Of a DNA stretch of 64,000 nt, positions 8,172 to 16,198 are shown one piece after another. Origin of the DNA: Labrys sp. WJW. Its GTDB lineage: Bacteria; Pseudomonadota; Alphaproteobacteria; Rhizobiales; Labraceae. Positions within the stretch are counted from its first letter, which is position 1; each line of letters opens with the position of its first letter. The DNA is taken from contig NZ_LYXZ01000061.1 of assembly GCF_001676615.1 (NCBI RefSeq), positions 1 through 64,000 on the forward strand. The letters are read 5' to 3'. The notes under the pieces are model-generated. The model searched no databases. It saw only the letters and a list, made by a program, of their open reading frames with translations, and was not told where the DNA came from. The translations under genes and the position numbers were made by a program.

Positions 8172-8663
8172 ATGGCAACGGCGATGGAACAGCCTTCGAA
8201 GCCCTTCTGGAAGACCAAGCCCCTGGAGGCCCTCTCCCCGGAGGAATGGGAGAGCCTTTGCGATGGCTGCGGGCGCTGCTGCCTGGTCAAGCTCGAGGAA
8301 GAGGAAACCGGCGACACCTATTTCACCGATGTCGCCTGCTTCATGCTCGAGTGCCACAGCTGCCAATGCTCCGACTACGAGCATCGCAAGCGTCATGTCC
8401 CCGATTGCGTCACGCTGACGCCCGAGCTGGTGCGCACCATCGATTGGCTGCCGCCGACCTGTGCCTATCGATTGGTTGCCGATGGCGAGGATCTCTATTG
8501 GTGGCATCCCCTGGTTTCGGGGGACCCCAATACCGTGCACCAGGCCAATGTCTCGGTGCGCGGCAAGGTCAAGGCCGACGACAAGCAGGTGGGCGAGGGC
8601 GAGTGGGAAGAGCATGTGGTGCGCTGGCCCATGCGCGTACCCAAGGCGGCCCGCAGGCGCTGA
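8172..8663 (+). CDS. YcgN-family cysteine cluster protein (UPF0260)
   Basis: The product is 163 aa from ATG 8172; ATG 8184 (MEQPSKPFWK) and GTG 8148 are alternatives, and none has a good ribosome-binding site. The family core PFWKTKPLEALSPEEWESLC, DGCGRCCLVKLEEE and CFMLECHSCQC is present and carries a cysteine cluster likely to bind a metal or Fe-S centre; CVTLTPELV, WLPPTCAYRL and the C-terminal WP are also typical. Function is not established. The gene follows the VOC gene by about 60 nt in the same direction and may share its transcript. Confidence 0.85.
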   Translation: MATAMEQPSKPFWKTKPLEALSPEEWESLCDGCGRCCLVKLEEEETGDTYFTDVACFMLECHSCQCSDYEHRKRHVPDCVTLTPELVRTIDWLPPTCAYRLVADGEDLYWWHPLVSGDPNTVHQANVSVRGKVKADDKQVGEGEWEEHVVRWPMRVPKAARRR

Positions 8664-8928
8664 AGCCGTTGTAGATACGACGTCACGTCGCCATGCCCGA
8701 GACGGCAGGATGCGGGCCGGCGACGATCGCCTGCGGGGTTTTCCTGCCGCGGCGGCGGCAGATGCCGTTCGAGTGCGCCTGAGACGAGTGGAATCTCGGT
8801 GACGAGGCACCGAAACGGCGACGCGTCATCGAGCATCTCCGTGCGTATGTTCTGGGAATTGCCCCACTCGGGCAGCATTCCAGCAACACAACACACCTAT
8901 CTTGGCATCATTCAACAGGAGTTGCGGG

Positions 8929-9018
8929 ATGGAAACGCTTGTCGATATCGGCTCTGCTGCCGTGCTTATGGTCTTGGCGGGCATGATCTTGCATGTCGCC
9001 TTGTCCATGCCGGTTTGA
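8929..9018 (+). CDS. Candidate 29-aa single-pass membrane peptide
   Basis: ATG 8929 is preceded by AGGAG (8917-8921) at proper spacing. The peptide has a short polar start (METLVDIGS) and one hydrophobic helix of about 18 residues ending MPV. Nothing is recognisable by family. Support comes from the ribosome-binding site and the membrane-like composition only, so conservation would be needed to accept it. Confidence 0.3.
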   Translation: METLVDIGSAAVLMVLAGMILHVALSMPV

Positions 9019-9035
9019 GGCCGGACAAATACTAA

Positions 9036-9053
9036 GTTTACTCTTTGGTAAAC
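9036..9053. promoter_or_regulatory. Small dyad, possible operator
   Basis: A perfect 6-bp inverted repeat GTTTAC/GTAAAC is separated by 6 nt in an AT-rich stretch between the two small membrane-protein candidates. It may be an operator for the 52-aa gene downstream. No regulator can be named. Confidence 0.25.
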
Positions 9054-9155
9054 ATGTTTTGTCGAAGGAGAGGAGTTTGTGCGTTTTCGCACAGAGCGAA
9101 TGCGCTCAACTGTTCGAAATAGGGCGTGTTGAACATCAGATTCGGGGGAAGATTG

Positions 9156-9314
9156 ATGACACGTGCGCAACTGGTTTTCGATCGTCCTGAGCGGCTGGCT
9201 GGCTTCGGCCGCGTTAATCCCTCCGCAGCTGGACGGCATCTCAGTTTTGCGATCTCGACCCTCTCCTTCGTCGTGATCGCCGCTTCCGCCCTGTTCCTTG
9301 CGTCTTTCTTCTAG
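9156..9314 (+). CDS. Candidate 52-aa single-pass membrane protein
   Basis: ATG 9156 lies 4 nt behind GGGGGAAG, a good ribosome-binding site; the in-frame start at 9126 lacks one. The protein has a basic cytoplasmic half (RPERLAGFGRVNPSAAGRH) and a C-terminal hydrophobic helix (about 30-52) ending LFLASFF. It is of unknown function. It converges on the trypsin-like gene at 9342, leaving 27 nt between stop codons. Confidence 0.4.
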   Translation: MTRAQLVFDRPERLAGFGRVNPSAAGRHLSFAISTLSFVVIAASALFLASFF

Positions 9315-9341
9315 GCCTGGTGCCGTCTATCAGCATCTCGC

Positions 9342-10130
9342 CTACTGGAAGCGCACGGGGGAGCCGGCCCTGTCGGCCATGGTCTCGATGAAGGAGCGAT
9401 AGGCCGAGACGGCGGTGACGGCGGTGATCGTGCCGCAATCGCGCCCCTTGCCACCCATCACGGCCGAGATCACGCCGACCAGTACATAGCTCGCACCCTG
9501 GCGCTGGAACACGGGGCCGCCCGAATCGCCCCGGCAGATGCCGTTATTGTTGATGGTGCGGCGGGTTGCCTTGTGATCGATCAGGAAGAGCTGGTGGGAT
9601 TTGCTGTCGATCTGGTCCAGCATGTCGAAGCGCCGCTCACGCAGCTTGCCGGCGCTGCTGACCACGCGATCGCGGCTCATGCCGAAGCCGGCGACCTGGA
9701 CGTCGACGAAACTGCCGTCATCGGCGATACGCGAGGCCAGCGGCACCGGCACCAGCCAGTCGGGAAAATCGTGGTCGACCCGGATCAGCGCGATATCGTT
9801 GATCGCGGCCGAAGTGCCGAGCGCCGTGACGTCGAACTGGGGATGGATCGCCACCTGGGTCGCTTCGGCAAAGCGGAAACGGAACTGGGTGTCGAGGGCG
9901 CGGATGCGATAATCGCCATGCCCGCTCAGGAAGCAATGAGCAGCCGTGAGCACAAGCTTGCGGGAAATTACCGTACCACTGCATTTAGTGCCGCTCGGCC
10001 CGGTGATCTGCACCACATGACTGCGCACGCCGGTGGGATCGGTGACGTCGCGCCCGCCTTTGATCGCCAGGGCTGGCATGGTGAGGGCCACGAAGGACAT
10101 GACAGCGGCGGCGAGGCGGGTTTTCATCAT
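9342..10130 (-). CDS. Secreted trypsin-like serine protease, copy 1
   Basis: The product is 262 aa from ATG 10130 (MMKTRL...); a longer frame to 10280 is possible, but the signal peptide fixes the start. Signal peptide residues are about 1-22, ending MPALA, and the mature protein begins directly with IKGG. This is the S1 peptidase fold with its catalytic triad in LTAAHC (His), NDIALIRVD (Asp) and CRGDSGGPVF (Ser). Cysteines suited to disulphides flank the triad. A standard zymogen propeptide is absent: signal peptidase cleavage itself would free the Ile that inserts into the active-site pocket. It lies 118 nt downstream of a paralogue in the same direction. Substrate is unknown. Confidence 0.85.
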   Translation of the reverse strand: MMKTRLAAAVMSFVALTMPALAIKGGRDVTDPTGVRSHVVQITGPSGTKCSGTVISRKLVLTAAHCFLSGHGDYRIRALDTQFRFRFAEATQVAIHPQFDVTALGTSAAINDIALIRVDHDFPDWLVPVPLASRIADDGSFVDVQVAGFGMSRDRVVSSAGKLRERRFDMLDQIDSKSHQLFLIDHKATRRTINNNGICRGDSGGPVFQRQGASYVLVGVISAVMGGKGRDCGTITAVTAVSAYRSFIETMADRAGSPVRFQ

Positions 10131-10248
10131 GGCTAAGCTGTAGAGCATTTCCAACCAAAACCAAATTATTGCGCGTTCGGGCGGATTCTTCTTGAGCGAG
10201 TCTCGGATTCGACCTGGAAGAAGCGGCCGGGTCTCAAACGCCGGGCGG

Positions 10249-10995
10249 TCATGGCAGGGACGCTCCCATTCGCGCTGCATTGCTGCGAATCCAGGGCAGG
10301 GCGGTACCCAGCAGGGCCACGCCCGTCATGCCGCCGCAGCCCCGACCGCTATTGGCGCCCACGGCCGAGGCCAGCACGCCCACGAGCATGCCCTCGCGCA
10401 GCACCGGACCGCCCGAATCGCCCTGGCAAGCGCCGCCGACCCCGCTGCTTTCGCGCAGGCGCAATTGCACCCTGGAGATGGGCGGAGCTCCTTCCAGCGC
10501 GATCTCGCGCAGGACGCCGCCGCTCTTGCCGGCATTCTGGGCAGTCAGGCCGAATCCGGCGACGCGGTAAACCGCACCCGCGATGCCTGCTTCAGCCGTC
10601 AGGGAAAGCGGCGCATAGCCCGCCAGGGGCGTATCGAGCTTCACCAGGGCAAGATCGATGGTGAAATGCCGTTTGTCATAGGCCTTGGCATCGAATTGGG
10701 GATGGACCGCCACGCTGCCGAGCTGTGACAGCACCGGCTTGCCGGCCTGATAGGTCAGCAGGCGGTAATTGGCGCCCTTGCGCACGCAATGACCCGCCGT
10801 CAGCAGAAGATCGGAAGCAATGACGGTGGCCGAGCAAAAACTGCCGCGATCGGAGACGATCATCACGACATGGCGGGTCATATCGGCGGCTGCCGGGCTG
10901 CCGCCGACGATGGCACGGGCCGGCAGCGCCGACGCAAGAGCCATGACCAGGGTCAGAAGGGCGATCATGGGCGAGCGTAGGGCCCAGATCGACAT
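10249..10995 (-). CDS. Secreted trypsin-like serine protease, copy 2
   Basis: The product is 248 aa from ATG 10995. The longer frame to 11127 would put the signal peptide in the middle of the protein, so I reject it. Signal peptide about 1-28 (LLTLVMALASALPARA) is followed directly by IVGG, the canonical mature trypsin N-terminus. The triad is in LTAGHC (His, with Gly for the usual Ala), TIDLALVKLD (Asp) and CQGDSGGPVL (Ser). It is clearly paralogous to the downstream gene but well diverged, pointing to an old tandem duplication. It is likely exported to the periplasm or outside the cell, with role unknown. Confidence 0.85.
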   Translation of the reverse strand: MSIWALRSPMIALLTLVMALASALPARAIVGGSPAAADMTRHVVMIVSDRGSFCSATVIASDLLLTAGHCVRKGANYRLLTYQAGKPVLSQLGSVAVHPQFDAKAYDKRHFTIDLALVKLDTPLAGYAPLSLTAEAGIAGAVYRVAGFGLTAQNAGKSGGVLREIALEGAPPISRVQLRLRESSGVGGACQGDSGGPVLREGMLVGVLASAVGANSGRGCGGMTGVALLGTALPWIRSNAARMGASLP

Positions 10996-11266
10996 CGATG
11001 CCTGTATGCGTGACAGGCCTAGCCCGGGTGCGAACCAGCCAGGGCCTGTCGCATTAACGGGGCGCGCCTTCTGGCGAAAGGCGGGATTGAGCATTACGTT
11101 CATGCCGTGTTCAGTGGCTCTGCACAATGATGATGGCTCGAATCGAGGGGAATTGCGGCGAAATCTAGAGCAAGGCGCGTCGGGCGGAAATGCCGCCTTG
11201 TTCTAACTCCTTGTTTCGGCGCGTTTTTGGATTTTGCACGAGGCGAGCTATAGCAGAAGGATGAGG

Positions 11267-11575
11267 ATGGGGCGGATATTTTCCTTAGCCGTGGCCCTTG
11301 CCCTGGGATTGGGGTGGTTTGTAGCGCTGCAGCCGGCGATGGCTGCTTGCGTCAGCCTCAGTGAGGCACGCCCGCTCGTGAAGTCGGGTACGATCGTGCC
11401 TCTTCTTTCGGCATTGGGAGCGGCCCGACGTGCGGTAAAGGGGGAAATGATCGACGGCAATTTGTGTGGAGACCCTGGCAATTACCGCTATGTCGTCACA
11501 TTTCTGGGGACCGATGGTCGGGTGATAAGAGCGACGATCAACGCCAAGACCGGCGAAGTCGTGGGTGTGAAGTAA
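11267..11575 (+). CDS. Small periplasmic PepSY-domain protein, FeuN-like
   Basis: The product is 102 aa from ATG 11267; ATG 11261 is also possible, but AGAAGG is better spaced for 11267. The signal peptide (IFSLAVALALGLGWFVALQPAMA) is followed by a single PepSY domain: LSEARPLVKSGTIVPLL, then YRYVVTFLGTDGRVIRATINAKTGEVVGV. It ends 10 nt before the response regulator gene, so the three genes form one operon. In Sinorhizobium meliloti a small periplasmic protein encoded just before feuPQ (FeuN) restrains the kinase FeuQ. The layout here matches, making this a likely inhibitor or modulator of the kinase at 12257; this is inference from gene order and domain type. Confidence 0.75.
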   Translation: MGRIFSLAVALALGLGWFVALQPAMAACVSLSEARPLVKSGTIVPLLSALGAARRAVKGEMIDGNLCGDPGNYRYVVTFLGTDGRVIRATINAKTGEVVGVK

Positions 11576-11585
11576 AGGAATACCG

Positions 11586-12260
11586 ATGCGGCTTCTCGTG
11601 GTCGAGGATGATCAGGATCTCAACCGCCAACTGGTCAAGGCGCTTGAAGAGGCCGGCTATGCCGTTGACCGGGCCTTCGACGGCGAGGAAGGTCATTTTC
11701 TCGGTGATACCGAACCTTATGATGCCGTTGTGCTCGATGTCGGGTTGCCGAAGCTTGATGGCATCACCGTGCTCGACCGCTGGCGCCGGGCCGGCAAGGT
11801 GATGCCGGTGCTGATCCTTACCGCCCGGGATCGCTGGTCCGACAAGGTGATGGGGTTCGATTCGGGGGCGGACGACTACGTCGCCAAGCCCTTCCACATG
11901 GAAGAGGTCCTGGCTCGTCTTAGGGCTCTCATCCGTCGCACCACCGGCCATGCCACCAACGAACTCGTCTGCGGCCCCGTGCGTCTCGATGCCCGGGCCG
12001 GCCGCGTGGTGGTCGATGGCAATCCGATCAAGCTCACCTCGCATGAATATCGGCTGCTGGCCTATCTGATGCACTATACCGGGCGCGTCGTGTCGCGCAC
12101 CGAATTGGTCGAGCATCTCTACGATCAGGATTTCGACCGCGATTCCAATACGATCGAGGTATTCGTCGGCAGGCTGCGCAAGAAACTGGGCGTGGATGTG
12201 ATCCAGACCGTGCGCGGCATGGGCTATATCCTCACGCCGCCGGACGCCATGCGCGTATGA
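11586..12260 (+). CDS. feuP: OmpR/PhoP-type response regulator, FeuP-like
   Basis: The product is 224 aa. The receiver domain (1-120) has acidic residues VVEDDQD, phospho-acceptor Asp in YDAVVLDVGLP, Thr in LILTARD and Lys in DDYVAKPF. The C-terminal winged-helix DNA-binding domain (about 130-220) carries LTSHEYRLLAYL and TIEVFVGRLRKKLG, and ends in VRGMGYIL. It overlaps the kinase gene by 4 nt (ATGA). The subfamily (PhoP-like, 223-224 aa), the upstream PepSY gene and the PhoQ-type partner match FeuP, which in rhizobia controls cyclic glucan export and osmoadaptation. The specific ortholog call is an inference. Confidence 0.85.
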   Translation: MRLLVVEDDQDLNRQLVKALEEAGYAVDRAFDGEEGHFLGDTEPYDAVVLDVGLPKLDGITVLDRWRRAGKVMPVLILTARDRWSDKVMGFDSGADDYVAKPFHMEEVLARLRALIRRTTGHATNELVCGPVRLDARAGRVVVDGNPIKLTSHEYRLLAYLMHYTGRVVSRTELVEHLYDQDFDRDSNTIEVFVGRLRKKLGVDVIQTVRGMGYILTPPDAMRV

Positions 12261-13681
12261 CCACACGCTCGTTGGCCTTCCGCCTCTTCGTCGCCGCCGC
12301 GGCCTGGGTGGTGGTGGTGCTGGTGGTGGCGGGCGTGGTCCTCTCCTCCGTCTACCAGCATGCGACCGAACGGTCCTTCGACGAGCGCCTGCATGTCTAT
12401 CTCAAGACGCTGGTGGCCGATATCGCCGGCGCCGATGTGGGCGACCGCACGGCACCCGGCGCCATGGGCGAGCCGCGTTTCGAGTTGCCGCTGTCGGGCT
12501 GGTACTGGCAGATCAATCGCCTCGACAAGCCGACGTCCAACGGTTCCAAATCGCTGTTCGAGGCGACCCTGCCGAGTCTCGACGACCAGAACACGCCCGG
12601 TGAGCCCAGTGGTGTGCGCGAGGGCTATATCAAGGGTCCGGACGATCGCCGGCTGCGCGCCGTCGAGCGCCTGATCGATCTCGGGGAGGACGGCCGCTAC
12701 CGCGTGACCCTGGCCGGCCCTGCCGACGAGATCGACAGCGCCATTTCCGATTTTCAATATTCGCTGCTGCTGACCTTTACCGCACTCGGCGTCGGCCTGC
12801 TCGCCGCCATTCTGCTGCAGGTGCGCTTCGGCCTCAGGCCGCTGTCGCGCATCAGCGGTGCACTGGCCCGCATGCGCACCGGCGAGGCGGCCAAGCTGCC
12901 GCCCGACCTGCCGGACGAGATCGTGCCGCTTGCGCGTGAACTGGATGCGCTGGTCGATGCCAACCGGGAAGTAGTCGAGCGGGCCCGCACCCATGTCGGC
13001 AATCTCGCCCACGCCCTGAAGACACCCTTGTCGGTCATTGCCAACGAGGCGGGCACGGCGCCGGCGAGTCCCCTGGCCGAACAGGTGGGCCGGCAGGTCG
13101 GCGTGATGCGCAAGCAGATCGATCATCACCTCCAGCGCGCGCGCATCGCAGCGGCCGTCAGCGTGGTCGGAACGGTGACCGAGATCGCGCCGGTAATCGA
13201 GGGGCTGGTCCGGGCCATGGAGAAAATCCATGCCGTCAAGCGCCTGAAGATCAAGGTTCAGGTCGATCCAGCGCTGCGTTTCCGCGGTGAAAAGCAGGAC
13301 ATCGAGGAGATGACCGGCAATCTCATCGACAATGCCTGCAAATGGGCAATCAGCGAGGTGATGATCCGGGCCGAGGCGTTTCACCTGGATGGCGCGATGT
13401 TCGCCCGGATTACCATCGACGACGACGGACCGGGCCTGTCGCCCGAGAAGCGCGCCGAGGCAGGGCAACGCGGCAAGCGGCTTGACGAGACCAAGCCCGG
13501 CACCGGCCTCGGCCTTGCCATCGTGCAGGATCTCGTCTCGCTCTATGGTGGCCGTTTCAATCTCGATGAAGCACCGATCGGCGGTCTGAGGGCCGTCCTC
13601 GACATTCCCGCTCTGCAGGGGCCGGTGCCAACGGCTGGCGCCCGACCGTCCTCGCGAAGCGGTGAGGGAGCGACGGTCTAG
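12257..13681 (+). CDS. feuQ: PhoQ-type sensor histidine kinase, FeuQ-like
   Basis: The product is 474 aa. Transmembrane helix 1 (about 13-38) and helix 2 (about 170-190) bound a periplasmic sensor domain of about 130 residues containing SGWYWQIN and EGYIKGPDDRRLR. HAMP-like linker follows, then an H box of the PhoQ kind with the phospho-acceptor His in NLAHALKTPLSV, an N box (GNLIDNACKW) and the ATP lid (DDDGPGL, GTGLGLAIV). The periplasmic domain is the natural contact for the PepSY protein encoded two genes upstream. It is coupled to the response regulator by a 4-nt overlap. The stop is followed by the repeat element at 13707. Confidence 0.85.
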   Translation: MTTRSLAFRLFVAAAAWVVVVLVVAGVVLSSVYQHATERSFDERLHVYLKTLVADIAGADVGDRTAPGAMGEPRFELPLSGWYWQINRLDKPTSNGSKSLFEATLPSLDDQNTPGEPSGVREGYIKGPDDRRLRAVERLIDLGEDGRYRVTLAGPADEIDSAISDFQYSLLLTFTALGVGLLAAILLQVRFGLRPLSRISGALARMRTGEAAKLPPDLPDEIVPLARELDALVDANREVVERARTHVGNLAHALKTPLSVIANEAGTAPASPLAEQVGRQVGVMRKQIDHHLQRARIAAAVSVVGTVTEIAPVIEGLVRAMEKIHAVKRLKIKVQVDPALRFRGEKQDIEEMTGNLIDNACKWAISEVMIRAEAFHLDGAMFARITIDDDGPGLSPEKRAEAGQRGKRLDETKPGTGLGLAIVQDLVSLYGGRFNLDEAPIGGLRAVLDIPALQGPVPTAGARPSSRSGEGATV

Positions 13682-13706
13682 CCCCGCAGCTGCATTTGGC
13701 GGATTG

Positions 13707-13806
13707 GGAGTGTCAGCTTCCGGCTGACATCTTGAAGGCCAAGCCCTTGCGGTCCGGTAGCAAGTCCTTGCGGTCCGGTAGAATGTCAGCCGGAGGCTGA
13801 CACTCC
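13707..13806. repeat. REP/BIME-like element: inverted hairpin units around a tandem direct repeat
   Basis: Two 24-bp arms (13707-13730 and 13783-13806) are inverted copies of each other with one mismatch. Each arm is itself a hairpin, TGTCAGC...GCTGACA around a TTCCG or CGGAG centre. Between them a unit with core CTTGCGGTCCGGTAG occurs twice in tandem (13741-13760 and 13762-13781, period 21, one difference). This architecture is that of a bacterial interspersed mosaic element. I see no other copy in this window. It lies 25 nt after the feuQ-like stop and could also serve as a transcript 3' structure. Confidence 0.7.
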
Positions 13807-13982
13807 GCACATCTTGCGCTCCTTCATGCAAACACAACCGGGGTTACGCATGGTGGTAGGATCACTTTCTCGTATCACGCGGAACACCTGCCCCTTGCGA
13901 CACTGCGAGACGGTTGGCGCAGGGCGTTTTTGCGTGTAAGGCTGCCGGCAGCTTATGCTCTTATGCTTAGGTCAGGGGTCCT

Positions 13983-14381
13983 ATGAAAAAATCGATCGTC
14001 AAGCTGTTTGGCCTGGCTGTGGTGGCACTGCCGCTGGCAGGATGCGGGCTTACCAGTTCGACCACCCAGCCGACCGTTGCCGCTGCGCCGCCCACGCCCG
14101 CCACCAGCAATTCGCCGATCCTCGACGGCCTCGATCCGGCCGATCGCGCCCGGGCCGAGCAGGCTCGGCGCACGGCCCTGGATGGCAAAGCCAAGGTCAG
14201 TGTCGATTGGAAGAGCGACAGCAACGCCACCACCCACGGCAGCGTGGTGGCCGGGCCGCTGCAGAACCCGGGTGCGGCCCCGTGCCGGCAATATTCCCAG
14301 ACCGTCTACAAGGACGGCGTGCCAAGCGTCGCCCGTTCGACGGCGTGCCGGCAGCCGGATGGCGGTTGGGTCAACAGCTGA
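13983..14381 (+). CDS. Surface-antigen-like lipoprotein
   Basis: The product is 132 aa. The N-terminal MKKSIVKLFGLAVVALPLAGC ends in a lipobox (LAGC), so it should be lipidated and exported. A Ser/Thr/Pro/Ala linker is followed by a C-terminal domain typical of the RT0821/Lpp0805-type surface antigens: VSVDWKSDSNATTHGSVV, then CRQYSQTVYKDG and ARSTACRQPDGGWV. The two C-terminal cysteines could form a disulphide. Function is unknown. It is preceded by the repeat element and stands alone. Confidence 0.75.
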   Translation: MKKSIVKLFGLAVVALPLAGCGLTSSTTQPTVAAAPPTPATSNSPILDGLDPADRARAEQARRTALDGKAKVSVDWKSDSNATTHGSVVAGPLQNPGAAPCRQYSQTVYKDGVPSVARSTACRQPDGGWVNS

Positions 14382-14603
14382 AGGCGTTTTGCGATTGGGC
14401 GGAAGGGCCGGGAATCGCAGCGACGCGTCGGGACGAAAAGCTGGAGCGAAGAGGTGTTCGGTCATGAACGCGCTTTGCTCCGGCGATATCTGGGTGGGCG
14501 GGGGTGCGGTCGCGCACGCTGCCCGCAGCCGATGGGTGATAAGGCGTCTCTGCGCGTTTGAAACGCCCAAATTAGGCCTTATGGCCAGCGCAAGAGATCT
14601 CGA

Positions 14604-15746
14604 ATGCTCCTTTGGATAGCCCTGGCCGCCATGACCGGCCTCGCAGCTCTGGCATTGCTGTGGCCGCTGGCGCAGCGTGGCAGCGCCGTGACGCCGCAGG
14701 CATCCGATGTCGCCATCTACAAGGACCAGCTGGCCGAGATCGATCGCGATCTTGAGCGGGGGCTGATCGCCAGGAGCGAGGCGCAGGCCGCCCGCATCGA
14801 GGTCTCCCGCAGGCTGATCGAGGCCGATGAGGGAGAGAAGGCCGAGAAGGACCGGCAGCCGGCCGAACGGGCGGCCAGTGGGCGGCGCAGGTTTGCCGCG
14901 TGCGTCGTCCTGGTTGCGGTTCCACTGCTCAGCCTCGGGCTCTATGCCTATCTCGGCTCGCCATCGAGTCCCGACCAGCCGCTGGCGGCACGGCTGGACG
15001 GCAATATTGAAAACGCCTCGCTCGACGAATTGGTGGCCCGGGTCGAAGCCAAGCTGGCGGAGAATCCCGAAGATGGCCGCGGCTGGGAATTGATGGCGCA
15101 GATCTATCTGCGCCAGCAGCGCTTCGAGGATGCCAAGCAGGCTTATGCCAATGCGCTGCGGCTGCTGGGATCGACCGCCGAGCGCGAGGCCAATTTCGGT
15201 GTTGCCGTCGTCGCCGCCGCCGACCGCATGGTGACGGCCGACGCCAAGGCCGCCTTCCAGCGGGCCCTCAAGCTCGATCCGAAGGAATTCCGCTCCGCCT
15301 ATTTCCTCGGTCTCGCCAAGGAACAGGACGGCGACAAGAAGGGGGCGATCGAGGCCTGGCAGGCCCTGATTGCCGACAATCCCAATGCTGCCGACTTCCT
15401 GCGGCAGGAAATCGCCAGGGTCGGCGGGCAGCCCAAATCTGCTCCCGATGGTGCTGGTCCCGATGCGGCTGCACGCGGCCCGTCGCAGGACGATGTCAAG
15501 GCCGCCCAGGCGATGACGCCGGAGGAGCGCGGCAAAATGATCCAGGGCATGGTGTCCGGGCTGTCCGAGCGGTTAAAATCGCAAGGGGGCAGCCCGGAGG
15601 AATGGATGAAGCTGATCAAGGCCTATAGCGTGCTCGGGCAGGCGGACAATGCCCGCACTGCCCTTGCCGATGCCCGCAAGGCCCTGGCCAATTCGCCCGA
15701 CGCCGTCAGGCAGATGGACGAGCTTTCGAAGGCATTGGGTCTATGA
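14604..15746 (+). CDS. ccmI: Cytochrome c maturation protein CcmI (CycH)
   Basis: The product is 380 aa and chaperones apocytochrome c to the heme lyase. An N-terminal transmembrane helix (LLWIALAAMTGLAALALLWPL) and a coiled-coil region (VAIYKDQLAEIDRDLERGLI, a CcmI hallmark) are followed by a second helix (about 93-115) and a periplasmic TPR-containing domain (about 140-290, LAENPEDGRGWELMAQIYLR and DPKEFRSAYFLGLAKEQDGD). First gene of the ccmI-ccmE-ccmF-ccmH operon; its stop overlaps ccmE by 4 nt. The rhizobial name is cycH. Confidence 0.92.
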   Translation: MLLWIALAAMTGLAALALLWPLAQRGSAVTPQASDVAIYKDQLAEIDRDLERGLIARSEAQAARIEVSRRLIEADEGEKAEKDRQPAERAASGRRRFAACVVLVAVPLLSLGLYAYLGSPSSPDQPLAARLDGNIENASLDELVARVEAKLAENPEDGRGWELMAQIYLRQQRFEDAKQAYANALRLLGSTAEREANFGVAVVAAADRMVTADAKAAFQRALKLDPKEFRSAYFLGLAKEQDGDKKGAIEAWQALIADNPNAADFLRQEIARVGGQPKSAPDGAGPDAAARGPSQDDVKAAQAMTPEERGKMIQGMVSGLSERLKSQGGSPEEWMKLIKAYSVLGQADNARTALADARKALANSPDAVRQMDELSKALGL

Positions 15747-16198
15747 CGCGCAAGGGCAGACGTCTGGCGATGATCGGGGCGGCCGGTGTGGTCCTTGCGG
15801 CTGCGGTAGGCCTGGTGCTGTTCAGCCTGGGCGGCACCATGTCCTATTTCGCCGGGCCGAGCGACATCGTCGGCAAGCAGACCACGCCCGGCCAGCGCTG
15901 GCGGTTGGGCGGCCTGGTGGAGCAGGGCTCCCTGCAGCGCGGCAGCGCCTCCGAGATCGCCTTTACGGTGACCGACACCAACAAGTCGATCAAGGTCGTC
16001 TATTCGGGTATCGTGCCCGACCTCTTCCGCGAGGGGCAGGGCGTGGTGGCCGAGGGCGTGGTCGACAGCGCCGGCGTCTTCCAGGCCGATACGCTGCTGG
16101 CCAAGCATGACGAGAAATACATGCCCAAGGAGGTGGCGGATGCGCTGAAGGCGCAAGGCCATTGGGAAGAGGGCGGCGCTTACGGGAAGAAGCCATGA
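15743..16198 (+). CDS. ccmE: Heme chaperone CcmE (CycJ)
   Basis: The product is 151 aa. It carries heme covalently in the periplasm and hands it to CcmF/CcmH. An N-terminal membrane anchor (about 8-30) is followed by an OB-fold with RWRLGGLVEQGSLQRG and VVYSGIVPDLFREGQGVVAEG. The heme-binding His is in LLAKHDEKYMP, where the motif HxxxY is intact. It is coupled on both sides: 4-nt overlap with ccmI and with ccmF. Confidence 0.95.
   Translation: MTRKGRRLAMIGAAGVVLAAAVGLVLFSLGGTMSYFAGPSDIVGKQTTPGQRWRLGGLVEQGSLQRGSASEIAFTVTDTNKSIKVVYSGIVPDLFREGQGVVAEGVVDSAGVFQADTLLAKHDEKYMPKEVADALKAQGHWEEGGAYGKKP

Noticed and set aside
12224..13837. Minus-strand open frame of 537 codons opposite the feuQ-like gene
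   Set aside because: It crosses the REP-like element and opposes a clear histidine kinase.
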